From NCBI GenBank assembly GCA_905147135.1, contig LR990061.1, positions 9,648,026 through 9,712,025 on the forward strand: a stretch of 64,000 nt of DNA, read 5' to 3'. Source of the stretch: Blastobasis lacticolella. Lineage: Eukaryota > Arthropoda > Insecta > Lepidoptera > Blastobasidae. The translations under genes were made by a program, and so were the position numbers. Under the pieces are notes generated by a model. That model was not told the DNA's origin, searched no databases, and worked only from the letters and a program-made list of their open reading frames with translations. This document shows, piece by piece, positions 39,301 through 44,395 of the stretch; positions within the stretch are counted from its first letter, which is position 1; every line of letters begins with the position of its first letter.

Positions 39301-39379
39301 CCACCACGGCTTGGAACACCGAGTAGGCTATGAAGAACACCGAGATCGCCAGCCAGCGGTGCCGCCGCGGCCGACGCAT
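18165..39379 (-). CDS. NCKX: K+-dependent Na+/Ca2+ exchanger (SLC24/NCKX family), 15 coding exons, complete
   Basis: The protein is a plasma-membrane antiporter expected to export Ca2+ and K+ in exchange for Na+. Coding exons on the minus strand are 39379-39199, 36582-36449, 34702-34586, 33409-33268, 32961-32851, 31866-31689, 30611-30465, 28574-28477, 27326-27226, 24783-24619, 23860-23770, 21877-21713, 20145-20043, 18807-18677 and 18364-18165. They total 2064 nt, or 687 residues plus stop. All introns are GT-AG and all fourteen phases match. The order is: N-terminal hydrophobic signal/anchor (residues 9-31), acidic extracellular segment, first membrane helices, alpha-1 repeat (about 199-250, AAGSSAPE with E213, then GSAVFN), cytosolic loop (about 305-490) rich in P/Q/A/W, then alpha-2 (about 555-600, PD with D567, GSNVFD with N591 and D594) and final helices. 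D567, N591 and D594 align with NCKX2 D548, N572 and D575, so K+ dependence is expected. The C-terminus resembles NCKX3/4. Insect relatives include Drosophila CG1090 and zydeco; I cannot decide the orthologue. A small phase-symmetric extra exon could have been missed. Confidence 0.93.
18677..18807 (-). CDS. NCKX: NCKX coding exon 14 (alpha-2 second half)
   Basis: Encodes residues 579-621: [19 protein letters not shown] then [25 protein letters not shown] carries N591 and D594, the latter matching NCKX2 D575, which is tied to K+ dependence. GDMAVSN and GLPW are family hallmarks. Acceptor aaccag, donor gtacca, phase 1. Confidence 0.96.
19165..19290 (+). mobile_element. Jockey-type LINE fragment in NCKX intron
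   Basis: 'tagccttcataatgcgtgtg' and 'gctaaggaatgga..gcctgagtgtgt' match the LINE end at 7130-7200. Short and degenerate. Confidence 0.5.
19731..20025 (-). mobile_element. LINE 3' end (second RTE-like family) next to exon 13
   Basis: 'catcatcatcatcgtcctag', 'cccggcctctgccagggtcc', 'cgcccggtcttcggcattct', 'gggtcgcccacggggcctct'. The reverse complement is a C-terminal coding end with a GAT tail. Copies: 27118-27211 (plus) and 44396-44600 (minus). The right end is about 20 bp from the exon 13 donor. Confidence 0.7.
20043..20145 (-). CDS. NCKX: NCKX coding exon 13 (alpha-2 repeat, first half)
   Basis: Encodes residues 545-577. [17 protein letters not shown] leads into [17 protein letters not shown]567 corresponds to the essential aspartate of NCKX2 (D548). 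The position before S564 is Val where NCKX family members normally have Thr. Acceptor cccag, donor gtgagt, phase 2. A degenerate LINE end approaches to about 20 bp of the donor. Confidence 0.96.
20748..20940. mobile_element. Near-perfect hairpin MITE, 86-bp arms
   Basis: 'gtacagtcgagttcattaat' onward to about 20834 is repeated as inverted complement in 20854-20940, separated by about 20 bp. It lies in the intron between exons 12 and 13. The 119-codon open frame across it is a by-product of the palindrome. Confidence 0.88.
21490..21590 (+). repeat. LINE/SINE 3' end 'gacgattg(g)aagagatat'
   Basis: 'cactgtgtgtttccttccac', 'ccctcct(c/t)tttgacgatt' and 'caataaataaa(t)ttgaa' are shared with 48900-49018. 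It lies in an exchanger intron. Confidence 0.6.
21713..21877 (-). CDS. NCKX: NCKX coding exon 12 (membrane segments before alpha-2)
   Basis: Encodes residues 490-543 plus one base. It has a helix start ([20 protein letters not shown]), a basic turn ([10 protein letters not shown]) and a strongly hydrophobic helix ([19 protein letters not shown]). Acceptor gttcgcag, donor gtgagt. The C-rich turn before VSFF matches the usual position where NCKX proteins re-enter the membrane after the loop. Confidence 0.94.
22487..22580 (-). repeat. Degenerate LINE tail-like fragment
   Basis: 'catcatcatcttggcgtcag', 'cttttctccacttggctagg', 'ccttcagcgtcatgcg' resembles reversed LINE tails with an ATC microsatellite. 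Family uncertain. Confidence 0.35.
22691..22950 (+). mobile_element. (GAT)n-tailed retroposon, family S2
   Basis: Full-length: 'ggccgtgtggtgtccggcag', 'gtcgtacaaggcgactaatg', 'gaaaatgggcagcagcattt', 'ccaacccgcctgccaagcgt', 'tcctgcagtagactgttacg' then 'tgatgatga'. Copies 28611-28863, 55588-55846 and 58324-58578 have target duplications that prove the ends. It lies in an exchanger intron. Confidence 0.85.
23130..23285 (-). mobile_element. SINE S1 partial copy in NCKX intron
   Basis: 'catcttggcgttaatgtccc', 'ccaccttgaccatgatccag', 'ctgctaccatgggaacctga'. Head absent. Confidence 0.75.
23428..23575 (-). mobile_element. SINE S1 fragment joined to another dispersed repeat
   Basis: S1 sequence to about 23510, then 'gcgcggatccaatccctaat' and 'ttgtgggcacgatcacctga', which is the reverse complement of 33100-33150. 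Confidence 0.6.
23715..23760 (-). mobile_element. SINE S1 remnant beside exon 11 donor
   Basis: 'gctgacctccgcgaccctgt' and 'tatcagggaagctga' correspond to the S1 body. It ends within about 10 bp of the exon 11 donor at 23769. Confidence 0.6.
23770..23860 (-). CDS. NCKX: NCKX coding exon 11 (end of cytosolic loop)
   Basis: Encodes residues 459-488 plus one base: a Val/Ala/Pro start ([18 protein letters not shown]) then DPLVKPVGA. The YNPE motif echoes exon 9. Acceptor ccccag, donor gtgagt, phase 1. A remnant of the tRNA-headed SINE ends within about ten bases of the donor. Confidence 0.88.
24005..24105 (-). mobile_element. S5 retroposon tail in NCKX intron
   Basis: 'accactaaggtggcaaacaa', 'gcttacagcctgcctgatgg', 'gcagtcaccgcagcctatg'. 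Reverse complement of 6945-7040. Confidence 0.7.
24135..24240. repeat. Inverted copy of the 4965-5205 repeat
   Basis: 'attcgggagttgtcgccata' and 'atatcgctcaacgttattgg' match the complement of that repeat. Confidence 0.6.
24619..24783 (-). CDS. NCKX: NCKX coding exon 10 (Pro/Gln/Ala-rich loop)
   Basis: Encodes residues 404-458, exactly 55 codons, very GC-rich and dominated by Pro, Gln and Ala ([13 protein letters not shown]) with GSWGDSWG near the start. It is probably disordered. Several long open frames on both strands here are artefacts of the GC content; only this frame joins its neighbours in phase 0. Acceptor attccag, donor gtcaga. Confidence 0.87.
25225..25400 (+). repeat. LINE-like 3' UTR repeat, copy 1
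   Basis: 'ttttagatgtaggtattagt' and 'tttatatgtatta' with a final A-run; shared with 60140-60270. Confidence 0.5.
25560..26350 (+). mobile_element. Jockey-type LINE, decayed C-terminal and 3' end
   Basis: Translation near 25650-25770 gives [20 protein letters not shown], the usual segment after the RT domain, then frameshifts. The 3' end is 'caataaacatttgagtattg' followed by repeats of 'agtattg'. It lies in the intron between exons 9 and 10. Confidence 0.75.
26541..26745 (-). mobile_element. S4 retroposon in NCKX intron
   Basis: 'aggcaaacaggcaagcgggc', 'gtggtcaccgctgcctatag', 'gcaaatgccgctcctgcggt'. Reverse complement orientation with T-run at the left. Confidence 0.75.
26898..27000 (+). mobile_element. 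S2 retroposon, decayed fragment
   Basis: 'aaacactgcgatttccaacg', 'ccaagcgtgtagattacgg', 'agcagtggtctgttgtgg' match the S2 3' half. Confidence 0.55.
27118..27211 (+). mobile_element. LINE 3' end with (GAT)n tail beside exon 9
   Basis: 'gaccgggcgaagtggagaag', 'gcggaccctggcagaggccg', then (GAT)6. It ends 14 bp left of the exon 9 donor (27225-27224), just inside the intron. Confidence 0.75.
27226..27326 (-). CDS. NCKX: NCKX coding exon 9 (loop with WDPN repeats)
   Basis: Encodes residues 371-403 of the cytosolic loop. It contains two short internal repeats: [13 protein letters not shown], and [14 protein letters not shown], in which Trp-Asp-Pro-Asn occurs twice. Acceptor cttccag, donor gtaaga, phase 0 at the 3' end. 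Confidence 0.87.
27785..28140 (-). mobile_element. Jockey-type LINE 3' fragment in NCKX intron
   Basis: 'caggcatttgaccgccatct', 'gagcatgcccgtcttggaac', 'cattccagccgtacgcatta' and 'cgagccaaagcggctcgtgc' are the complement of the element at 7080-7330. Confidence 0.8.
28140..28222 (+). mobile_element. S5 retroposon tail
   Basis: 'aacgtccataggctgcggtg', 'caggcaggccgcaagcttgt', A-run. Directly abuts the LINE fragment on its left. Confidence 0.7.
28226..28450 (-). mobile_element. tRNA-derived SINE S3 beside exon 8
   Basis: 'acacagcgccatctagcccc' to 'gggaatcgaacccgggacct' and 'ttgaccactgaaccacacca'. The tRNA-like head lies about 25 bp left of the exon 8 donor. Confidence 0.8.
28477..28574 (-). CDS. 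NCKX: NCKX coding exon 8 (cytosolic loop)
   Basis: Encodes residues 338-369, low-complexity and Ala/Gly-rich ([18 protein letters not shown]) and ending TTLQNP. This belongs to the variable intracellular loop between the two membrane halves. Acceptor aaaacag, donor gtaagt. The frame follows from phase agreement with exons 7 and 9. Confidence 0.85.
28611..28863 (-). mobile_element. (GAT)n-tailed retroposon S2 with target duplication
   Basis: Flanked by ATACACTCA at 28602-28610 and 28864-28872, a perfect 9-bp duplication. The 186-codon open frame across it is a chance fusion with SINE and exon-shadow sequence. Confidence 0.88.
29136..29610. mobile_element. MITE with about 90-bp inverted ends (CAGGGTGTAAAAAGGCC)
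   Basis: The left arm (to about 29228) and right arm (from about 29517) are complementary with few mismatches. The centre includes a GC-rich 'cgcgcaatgtacatc ... ttacattgcgtgc' inner pair. It is in the intron between exons 7 and 8. Confidence 0.85.
29771..29848. repeat. Dispersed repeat 'gggcatagcggggtatcccg'
   Basis: 'agagaggtagggcatagcgg' and 'gagccgcccgactgagtaag' are shared with 33028-33155 in the same orientation. Confidence 0.6.
29950..30116 (+). mobile_element. S4 retroposon in NCKX intron
   Basis: 'catttgcctttttgctgcca', 'cagtggtgaccactttccat', 'gcttgcctgtttgcctaccg', A8. Confidence 0.78.
30310..30375. mobile_element. Tiny MITE 'accagtataa', tandem copy 1
   Basis: 'accagtataagacgagctag' ... 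'agctcattttatactgg', 66 bp. A second copy follows 12 bp later. Confidence 0.7.
30388..30455. mobile_element. Tiny MITE 'accagtataa', tandem copy 2
   Basis: 'aaccagtataacacgagtca' ... 'gttccttttatactggtt'. It ends about 10 bp from the exon 7 donor. Confidence 0.7.
30465..30611 (-). CDS. NCKX: NCKX coding exon 7 (helix before cytosolic loop)
   Basis: Encodes residues 289-336. A membrane helix ([18 protein letters not shown]) is followed by the start of the large cytosolic loop ([15 protein letters not shown]). Acceptor gtggcag, donor gtgggt, phase 2. The insertion-rich introns on both sides come very close: a (GAT)n-tailed retroposon starts about 30 bp before the acceptor and a short palindromic element lies about 10 bp after the donor. 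Confidence 0.93.
30641..30893 (-). mobile_element. (GAT)n-tailed retroposon S2 beside exon 7
   Basis: Begins 'catcatcacagcccctagca' and ends 'gccggacaccacacagcc'. It starts 29 bp right of the exon 7 boundary at 30611, inside or against the polypyrimidine region of the intron. Confidence 0.82.
30925..31050 (+). mobile_element. SINE S3, headless copy
   Basis: 'tctgggtgtagtaggtatgt', 'aaatagtttatcaattttct', 'cctaggtggcgctgtgtgtg'. The reverse complement of the S3 body. Confidence 0.6.
31547..31645. mobile_element. GGGGGCTTACC MITE, left part only, beside exon 6
   Basis: 'gggggcttaccatgagctct' to 'gtcacataagcttgtttcgt'. The right terminus is missing. It ends about 45 bp from the exon 6 donor. 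Confidence 0.7.
31689..31866 (-). CDS. NCKX: NCKX coding exon 6 (alpha-1 second half and next helices)
   Basis: Encodes residues 230-287, with [20 protein letters not shown] followed by a cytosolic-facing NWWPLCRD turn and a further helix. GSAVFN is the alpha-1 signature. I chose the donor gtcagt at 31688 rather than the gtgggt four bases further on, because phase 2 there restores Trp288 (SW-PEAL) and matches the phase of exon 7. Confidence 0.94.
31960..32064. repeat. Dispersed 'cacgtaaaaacggctgaacg' block
   Basis: 'tttgtgacgatgtttgttac', 'tccttcacgtaaaaacggct', 'gaacggattctgattaaatg'. Related blocks are at about 29700-29770 and 30120-30250 and 32580-32640. I suspect Helitron-like DNA. Confidence 0.45.
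32065..32212. mobile_element. MITE with 'gctgtcctaattg' ends, copy 1
   Basis: 'ggctgtcctaattgcc' is mirrored by 'gttgccaattaaggc', and the interior has repeated 'cgtacgacca'/'tcgtgcgac'. A second copy is at 45589-45716. Confidence 0.75.
32667..32825 (+). mobile_element. SINE S1 fragment beside exon 5
   Basis: 'ctgaatgtgtaaccatgatc', 'caatccggtcaggctcatgg', 'gagagcacaaccggtacatt', the opposite strand to other copies. It ends 26 bp left of exon 5. Confidence 0.75.
32851..32961 (-). CDS. NCKX: NCKX coding exon 5 (alpha-1 repeat, first half)
   Basis: Encodes residues 193-228. It contains [16 protein letters not shown], the ion-binding core of alpha-1, with E213 matching the essential glutamate (E188 in NCKX2). 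The acceptor is gttgcag; the donor gtgagc is phase 1. A SINE fragment ends about 26 bp downstream of the donor. Confidence 0.96.
33028..33155. repeat. Dispersed repeat between exons 4 and 5
   Basis: 'gggcatagcggggtatcccg', 'cgcccgactggggaagtacc', 'caggtggtcttgcccacaac', 'gctggatccgcgcc'. Shared with 29771-29848 and, inverted, 23512-23570. Possibly a LINE 5' or ORF1 fragment. Confidence 0.5.
33268..33409 (-). CDS. NCKX: NCKX coding exon 4 (first transmembrane segments)
   Basis: Encodes residues 145-191 plus one base. FPPPLMGQ leads into a membrane helix ([20 protein letters not shown]) and the [12 protein letters not shown] segment that precedes alpha-1 in this family. The acceptor is ctttcag and the donor gtgagc. 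It joins exon 5 in phase 1 to give [16 protein letters not shown], a nearly invariant NCKX stretch. Confidence 0.93.
33502..34000 (-). mobile_element. RTE-type LINE, C-terminal fragment in NCKX intron
   Basis: Minus-strand translation includes [17 protein letters not shown] and [17 protein letters not shown], the C-terminal hallmark of insect RTE endonuclease-reverse transcriptases. Frame breaks follow. The 3' tail 'atatcagccagaagacgccc' lies to the left, about 90 bp from exon 4. Confidence 0.85.
34586..34702 (-). CDS. NCKX: NCKX coding exon 3 (CTPPAIEQ motif)
   Basis: Encodes residues 106-144, 39 whole codons, ending [10 protein letters not shown]. The Cys-Thr-Pro-Pro-Ala block directly before the first transmembrane helix is conserved in NCKX proteins. 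The acceptor is gtttcag and the donor gttggt, a weaker 5' splice site. Phase 0 at both ends. Confidence 0.9.
34755..34850. mobile_element. CCGGATA-rich palindromic element end
   Basis: 'atatccggttgctttccggt' is mirrored by 'ccggccggataccggatagt'. Typical look of a short hAT-like non-autonomous element. Confidence 0.5.
34870..35012 (+). mobile_element. S4 retroposon in NCKX intron
   Basis: 'tagaggtgggcaacgcattg', 'gtctataggcaggggtgact', 'cccgcttgcctgtttgccta', A10. Confidence 0.78.
35020..36095. other. AT-rich intron sequence, nothing identified
   Basis: Part of the intron between exons 2 and 3. No exon or clear repeat recognised. Confidence 0.45.
36110..36290 (+). mobile_element. LINE C-terminal/3' fragment
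   Basis: Translation includes [18 protein letters not shown] then [10 protein letters not shown], a stop, and [10 protein letters not shown] read past it, followed by 'agttagtaagtaagtaa'. This is a known C-terminal pattern of insect endonuclease-reverse transcriptases. Confidence 0.7.
36449..36582 (-). CDS. NCKX: NCKX coding exon 2 (acidic extracellular segment)
   Basis: Encodes residues 61-105, rich in Glu, Asp, Lys and Thr (for example [14 protein letters not shown]). It has no membrane segment and fits the hydrophilic extracellular region of NCKX exchangers, which is poorly conserved in sequence. The acceptor is tttccag, the donor gtgaga, and it joins exon 3 in phase 0. It is supported mainly by its open frame and by exact phase agreement with both neighbours. 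Confidence 0.83.
37010..37965 (+). mobile_element. Jockey-type LINE, truncated and frameshifted
   Basis: 5'-truncated reverse transcriptase remnant. The catalytic motif reads YADG rather than YADD (near 37118). Then [40 protein letters not shown] (37362-37630), and after a frameshift [19 protein letters not shown]. It ends near an S4-like fragment. Inactive. Confidence 0.88.
38167..38423. mobile_element. MITE with GTAGAGCTCGTCTA ends and 5-bp target duplication
   Basis: 257 bp, inverted ends about 35 bp ('gtagagctcgtctagtctaa', then 'gacgcgcccacta' and complement). Flanked by CTGGG at 38162-38166 and 38424-38428. Confidence 0.8.
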
Positions 39380-39382
39380 CCT
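39199..39382 (-). CDS. NCKX: NCKX coding exon 1 (start codon, signal/anchor)
   Basis: The ATG lies at 39379-39377, three bases inside an exon whose acceptor (cttgcag) ends at 39383, so a non-coding 5' exon must lie further right. The exon encodes residues 1-60 plus one base of codon 61. It opens with an Arg-rich MRRPRRHR and a hydrophobic stretch ([14 protein letters not shown]), followed by a Pro/Glu-rich segment. NCKX proteins usually start with a signal-like helix of this kind. The donor is gtacga, phase 1. Confidence 0.88.
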
Positions 39383-39678
39383 CTGCAAGAGACCAGGAAT
39401 CCTATTAGTCCATTTCAACCATTAAACAAATATTGGTCGCGTACTTTATTGTTAAATACAAAACTACATAATACTGTTTTATAGAACTTTTGTAACGTTC
39501 GTCCAGCATATAGCATGAGTATTGTCACATCAAGCGGTATGAGTAAAAAAAGATTTTAATAATTTGTTTTAGTTTAGTTCAAAAGTTATTTTTTCAACTT
39601 ATAAATGTTCAGTTGGCCTGTAACTGAAATATGAATAAATTCCTAATAAATAAATATACAGAGGTACTCAGTACTTCC

Positions 39679-39755
39679 TGGCCGTGTGGCCGTGTGGTGT
39701 CCGGCAGAGTAGAAGAGCACCAACAAGGCGACTAATCTTTTCGAGGCAACCTTTT
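39679..39755 (+). mobile_element. S2 retroposon 5' fragment
   Basis: 'ggccgtgtggtgtccggcag', 'agtagaagagcaccaacaag', 'gcgactaatcttttcgaggc'. Just upstream of exchanger exon 1. Confidence 0.7.
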
Positions 39756-39789
39756 TAGAGTTCCACCAGTTCTAGAGTAGAACCACAAT

Positions 39790-40380
39790 GCGTTCCAAGA
39801 ACTTCGTGGTGTGAGGCATCACCTTATTTATAGCTTATTATATCTTGGTAGTTGGTGAACTCACTCACCGAGCCCTTAATTTTAAAGACTGGTGTAATGA
39901 TATTCAGCCTCCATTGGTTAGGTATTTTCCCGGTGAGGAGAATGCGATTATAAAGGTCGGTAAGGATGCTCACACCACGAGAGCCTATCGATTTCCACGC
40001 CTCAGGTAGGTACGCCTTTAGGTATCTATTAAATGTGTAACATCAATACTTTGGTAATATCCTACTTATTCGCATTGTCTCACCTTCTTCGTCAACAAAG
40101 TTACTGTTGCAAATGCTCTTAATGGCGTTATTAACTCTCTAATGCCTATCGTCTTGTATATTAATAGAAATTCTTAGTATTAACAATTTGTTCACAGTGC
40201 TATTTTCTGTAAACATTGGTAAATAAACAAACTTCTTGTCAGCGAAATTTTATTTCTGATGGATGTCAAATTTCCTTGAAAAAAGCTCGTATGCGACTCG
40301 CACTCGCACAAAGTGATTGGATATAGAGCATAGATAGAGCCTCGACCTCATAGAGAATAAAATTATCTACAGAATCTTGA
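39790..40380. other. Upstream non-coding sequence, nothing identified
   Basis: No exon or recognisable repeat, although 39870-39990 resembles old LINE coding sequence on the minus strand ('ggttaggtattttcccggtg'). Confidence 0.35.
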
Positions 40381-40388
40381 CCTATACA

Positions 40389-40513
40389 GGGGGCTTACCA
40401 TGAGTTCTTATAGCAAGCTTATGTGACACGTATAGCGGTGTCTCGTTCTAAGTAGGGCAGTCTGTTTAGGTCCTGCTGTTTAGGTTCTGTTTAAGAGCTC
40501 ATGGTAAGCCCCC
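40389..40513. mobile_element. GGGGGCTTACC MITE, rearranged copy
   Basis: 'gggggcttaccatgagttct' and 'agagctcatggtaagccccc' are complementary ends. The inside is scrambled: 'cataagcttg' is inverted relative to the other copies and 'aggtcctgctgtttaggtt' is duplicated. Confidence 0.8.
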
Positions 40514-40627
40514 AGAAGACTCGCAAGAACCTCGCGTGGCGTGCCGTTTTTTTATTACTTTGTGCTCAAGAACTGTTGGTCCGAGAATAAACGATACAAC
40601 AAACAGTTACAATATTATCAAAGAGTT

Positions 40628-40760
40628 TCTTACATCTGTACATAGTATAAAACAAAGTCGCTTCTCACCGTCTGGCCCTATGTACCTATGTAGGTACCCA
40701 TGTATACTTAGGTCTTTTAAACTACGCAACGGATTATAATGCGGTTACATTAAAACAGTT
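40628..40760. repeat. Dispersed repeat 'atagtataaaacaaagtcgc', copy 2
   Basis: Same block as 7676-7790, here with 'ctatgtacctatgtaggtac' and 'aactacgcaacggattataa'. Confidence 0.55.
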
Positions 40761-41186
40761 ATTTGTCAAGATAAACAAGAATTAAAAGCCTAGAATAACA
40801 CAAGAGCATAATGGCGATTTCTAAAGTTACAACTACACCAATACGCAAAGAAAGTACAAATTCGACCCACAGTAGATACTCACACAAGCACTTGTTCTTC
40901 ATACGCAGAATAGACTAAATGTTAAAGAGCGATACACATAACTTGTTGAATAACTGTCATAGGAATCACAAACCACAGTTGTTCTTTCACAAACGAGACA
41001 ATATAGTTCCACGGAAACACTGCAAACATTGTAGTCCTTTTATATCGACAATAAAACTGTTTACTGATACAGCGTAGTTTCGCGGCGGGTGCCTGCTACA
41101 CCGCATAATTGGAATTTTACGATTTCGCGTCTCACGATTGTTACTGTGCACTAAGTACGTAGTAACTAGTAAATTACTACAATCGT

Positions 41187-41506
41187 CATCTTGGCGTTAA
41201 TGTCCTTGTGCTCTTGCGCACGAGGGCCCGGAGTCCGCCTTGATCATGATCCAGGATTTAGTCGATCAGGTACTAACAGTGGAGCGACTGCTTTCTCATC
41301 TCCGCGACCCAGTTAGCAAGGGAACCTGACCAGATTGGATCATGGTTACACTTTCAATCGCCTGAATATGCTGGTTTCATTATGTTTGTCCTCATCGTAA
41401 GAGCATCGGTTATTATTCAACTAATGTGCATAATGGCCGCAGCGGGATTCTAACCCGTACCTCCCGCTTACAAGTCGGATACTCTAACCGTTCGGCCGCC
41501 AACGGG
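41187..41506 (-). mobile_element. tRNA-headed SINE S1, near full length
   Basis: On the minus strand: a tRNA-like head with A-box 'ggccgaacggttagag' and a degenerate B-box ('ggttagaatcc'), a middle with 'acgatgaggacaaacat', then 'gatccaatctggtcaggttc' and the distal 'cattaacgccaagatg'. About 320 bp. Best reference copy for the family. Confidence 0.85.
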
Positions 41507-42179
41507 TTGTGAGGATCAGAAACTTATGCAATCTGTAGAGCGTCTGCTAATTCCTTTCGAGTAGAAGAGCGGACCTGACTGGCTGATTTACCGCTAGCCG
41601 CTGAACCGGTATTTACCGCTTTGAGGAGGATAGGTTGTATTGTAAAAAAGTGTATACAAGTCTTATGTTTGAACGTTTAAGAAAGTCAGCTTGTGGAGTC
41701 CGCCTGGGTGAGTCTAACCGGTTGTGGTCCAGTTTGAAGGATAAGGTAGTCAGTGTAATTATGGGATGAAGCATTTCATCTTAGTCGGACTGTCCAGACT
41801 GGAAAACGTAGTGGCTAATAAAATTAAGATATTTTATATAAGGTGATCCAAAGGGTTTAGAGGTATATCATGTGGATAACAAACAACGGCACGGATGGCA
41901 CCAGCTCTGAAATTGCAAAAAAAGTCTGCTGTTTTATACTAAATTTAAAACGAATTCAGCCAAACTGTAAGTATGAAACAGCTGATTCTTTTCGCGATTT
42001 CAGAGTTGATGCCTTGGTAAAGGTTTTAGATATCATATCCCTTAATATGAAGAATTAATTTTGGCGGGAAAGAATGGAGCTTTTGTTCATACAAAATATC
42101 TCGTCTAAAAAAACAAAGTAAGATTTCCCAATCAAAGAGTCACCAAGTAAACCGATAAAAGGCAGCGACAGTGGGATAG

Positions 42180-42330
42180 CGCCGCGTAATCGCAGACTGT
42201 CGATCAATCACGCGCCGATGACGTCAGCAAGATGGCTGCGAAGATGGCGGCTCGGCTTTGGGAAAGCCCATTTCGCGCCAATTCGGGGAAATCTGGACGC
42301 TTAGTCAGCCAACAAATCAGATGTAATAAG
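42180..42330. promoter_or_regulatory. GC-rich island with CRE and YY1-like sites, possible NCKX promoter
   Basis: TGACGTCA at 42219-42226 is followed by two AAGATGGC motifs (42229-42251; on the minus strand GCCATCTT, YY1-like), in a CG-rich patch within AT-rich DNA, 2.8 kb upstream of exchanger exon 1. No transcript evidence is available; it might belong to an unseen transcript or an old insertion. Confidence 0.3.
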
Positions 42331-42454
42331 TTATTTCTATTGCATGGGTATTCAGCCAAGCTAAAATTAATAAAATTACACACAATTTGATTTTCAGTTT
42401 TGTTAAACACAACATTATTGCTACCACAACGTAATACGGTTCAAATAGAATTTT

Positions 42455-42520
42455 TCATGCCGAAAATTATAATTGAAAACCGTTTGAAACGATACGAGCG
42501 ATTTATAAATAGAGCCCTAA
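42455..42520. repeat. Half of the 16001-16222 MITE family
   Basis: 'catgccgaaaattataattg', 'aaaaccgtttgaaacgatac', 'gagcgatttataaatagagc' matches the right arm of that element. Confidence 0.5.
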
Positions 42521-43164
42521 GACTTTTACTAATAAAGTATTTGTATTTCGTATTTGTATAATGGTCCGTGACAGCTCAATTCTGGGCTGAAACCTCCTAA
42601 CTTTTAGCGATAGCTTTTGCTATTCGCTTTCAGCTTCATCTCGCTCGCTCACGAAACGTGCCACGAAAGGAGTTAGAGAGACACACACCCCAGACACACG
42701 GAGACTCTAATTCTAACATGGAGATTTCCAGTCTCAGGGTCATAACTTGCGTAGAAAATAAACCTATTTACTTACGTTTCACTGGTTAAGTTTACGAGTA
42801 ATTCACTTCTATAAAACAACACCATTCGCTGGCCTCTCTAGGGACAGATCTAGCTTCCATGCGGGTAGTTGGAAACACCGACGCAGCCATTGCTCGGTTT
42901 ATACTCAGTGTTAATCCCTCGCCTATTCAAATAGTACAAGTCCAATTACGTCAGCGAAATTGTTTTAGTACGAATCTATAGTTGATACAGTTACACATTA
43001 AGCTCATAGTATACCCACATGATGAGCAATGACGGCCGTAAAGCTACAAACGAACGCTTCCGCACAACTCCTGCAGAAATTAAAAGAAATTAAGCAGCTG
43101 ATAGTGTTGAGGTGTTGAATCTGGCTAGTGTATACTATACACGTCGGCTAGCTTCGGCTTTCTT

Positions 43165-43412
43165 TTTGTAACAAATAGAATAGCACCAATTTTACACTGG
43201 TGGGTGTCTGATGGGACTAATGTTTTCGAAGCAAAAGTTCTGGTGTCTCCACAGGCTGGAAAATGGGCAGCAGTGTTTTCTATTTTCATATTTACAACAC
43301 TGCGATCTCCAACCCGCCTGCCAAGCGTGGAGATTTTGGGAATTACGTCCTCTCTCGTGGGAGAGGCCCTAAGTCCTGCAGTGGACTGTTATGGGTTGTG
43401 ATGATGATAATT
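43165..43412 (+). mobile_element. S2 retroposon
   Basis: 'aatagaatagcaccaatttt', 'ggaaaatgggcagcagtgtt', 'ccaacccgcctgccaagcgt', 'gtcctgcagtggactgttat', 'gatgatgata' tail. Confidence 0.8.
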
Positions 43413-43464
43413 TAAAACAGAAAAATCTATGAAAAGTATTTCATAACAAGCTTTTATCGCGCGG

Positions 43465-43730
43465 TATACTGCCTACTCATAAAGATCATTCTTAAGAGCC
43501 TAAATGCGATGGGGTTTTCTTATTGCATTTATTTATTCCTATGACCACCTTTCGACTCCATCATCAGACCAGCTCAGTGGTACCATATTAATGCATTGTC
43601 ATCCAAGTTACATAGGTATACCAGAGCTCAATCGTATGGTCGGACCGACAAATGGTCGAAAAATGGTTTGAAAATTTTAACGGACAACTTACAGAAATAC
43701 ATACGAACAGTGCAAAAAGCTTGCAAAAGA
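43465..43730 (+). mobile_element. Dispersed repeat (LINE 3' region-like), copy 2
   Basis: Same family as 6580-6850: 'tgaccacctttcgactccat', 'gcattgtcatccaagttaca', 'acaaatggtcgaaaaatgg'. Confidence 0.65.
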
Positions 43731-44395
43731 ACGTAACGTGAAGTGTTAGAACTTACGTGTTTCAAAGGAATGTTAGAGTGCTGACTTTAAATCACGAACC
43801 AGCGAAGTAGTCAGTAATTGAATCACGAGCTCAGCGAGTGGCTCCAATATAGACTTCTGACTGATAATAAGATATATTAATTCTCTGTGTAACATACAAC
43901 TTTTTACTTCTTCATTACGAGAGGTGCACTTTTACTTACGGTGCTCGCAGCAAAAGCTATTTTGTTACGACTTTTTACGCACCAAAAACGACTTGTTCGT
44001 ACCTACTGGAATAGTAAAAAGAGTTCATTCCTACAGAGTTTCTCACAGACAGACCCAGTAAAATAGTTTTTACTACAGTTATGTTAGTAGTTTCGAGGCT
44101 AACGAACATCGCCACAAAATTTCGCGGTTGTAAGTATTATACGAGTGGGATAGAATGGAGGGCTCCTTTGAACAGGAAATTTGCCGACAAAAACGAAATT
44201 GCTCACGGAGCATATTCTTTAAATATATTACTGTATTCAGCTGTACCCTTACGGAAGGGGTTCGTTAGGTTCATAGTATAACCTTCTATAAGAATCTAGG
44301 GAAGCTACTCTTAAAACTAATGGGCTAGAAACAACGTATGTTGTCTCTTACTTTTATTATATACCGCTAAGGTCGCCAATAAGCTTATGGTAACA

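Noticed and set aside
41870..42058. A 62-codon plus-strand open frame (begins MWITNNGTDG)
   Set aside because: It has fair amino-acid composition but no recognised family or splice context; it could be an old transposon scrap, so it is not called as a gene.
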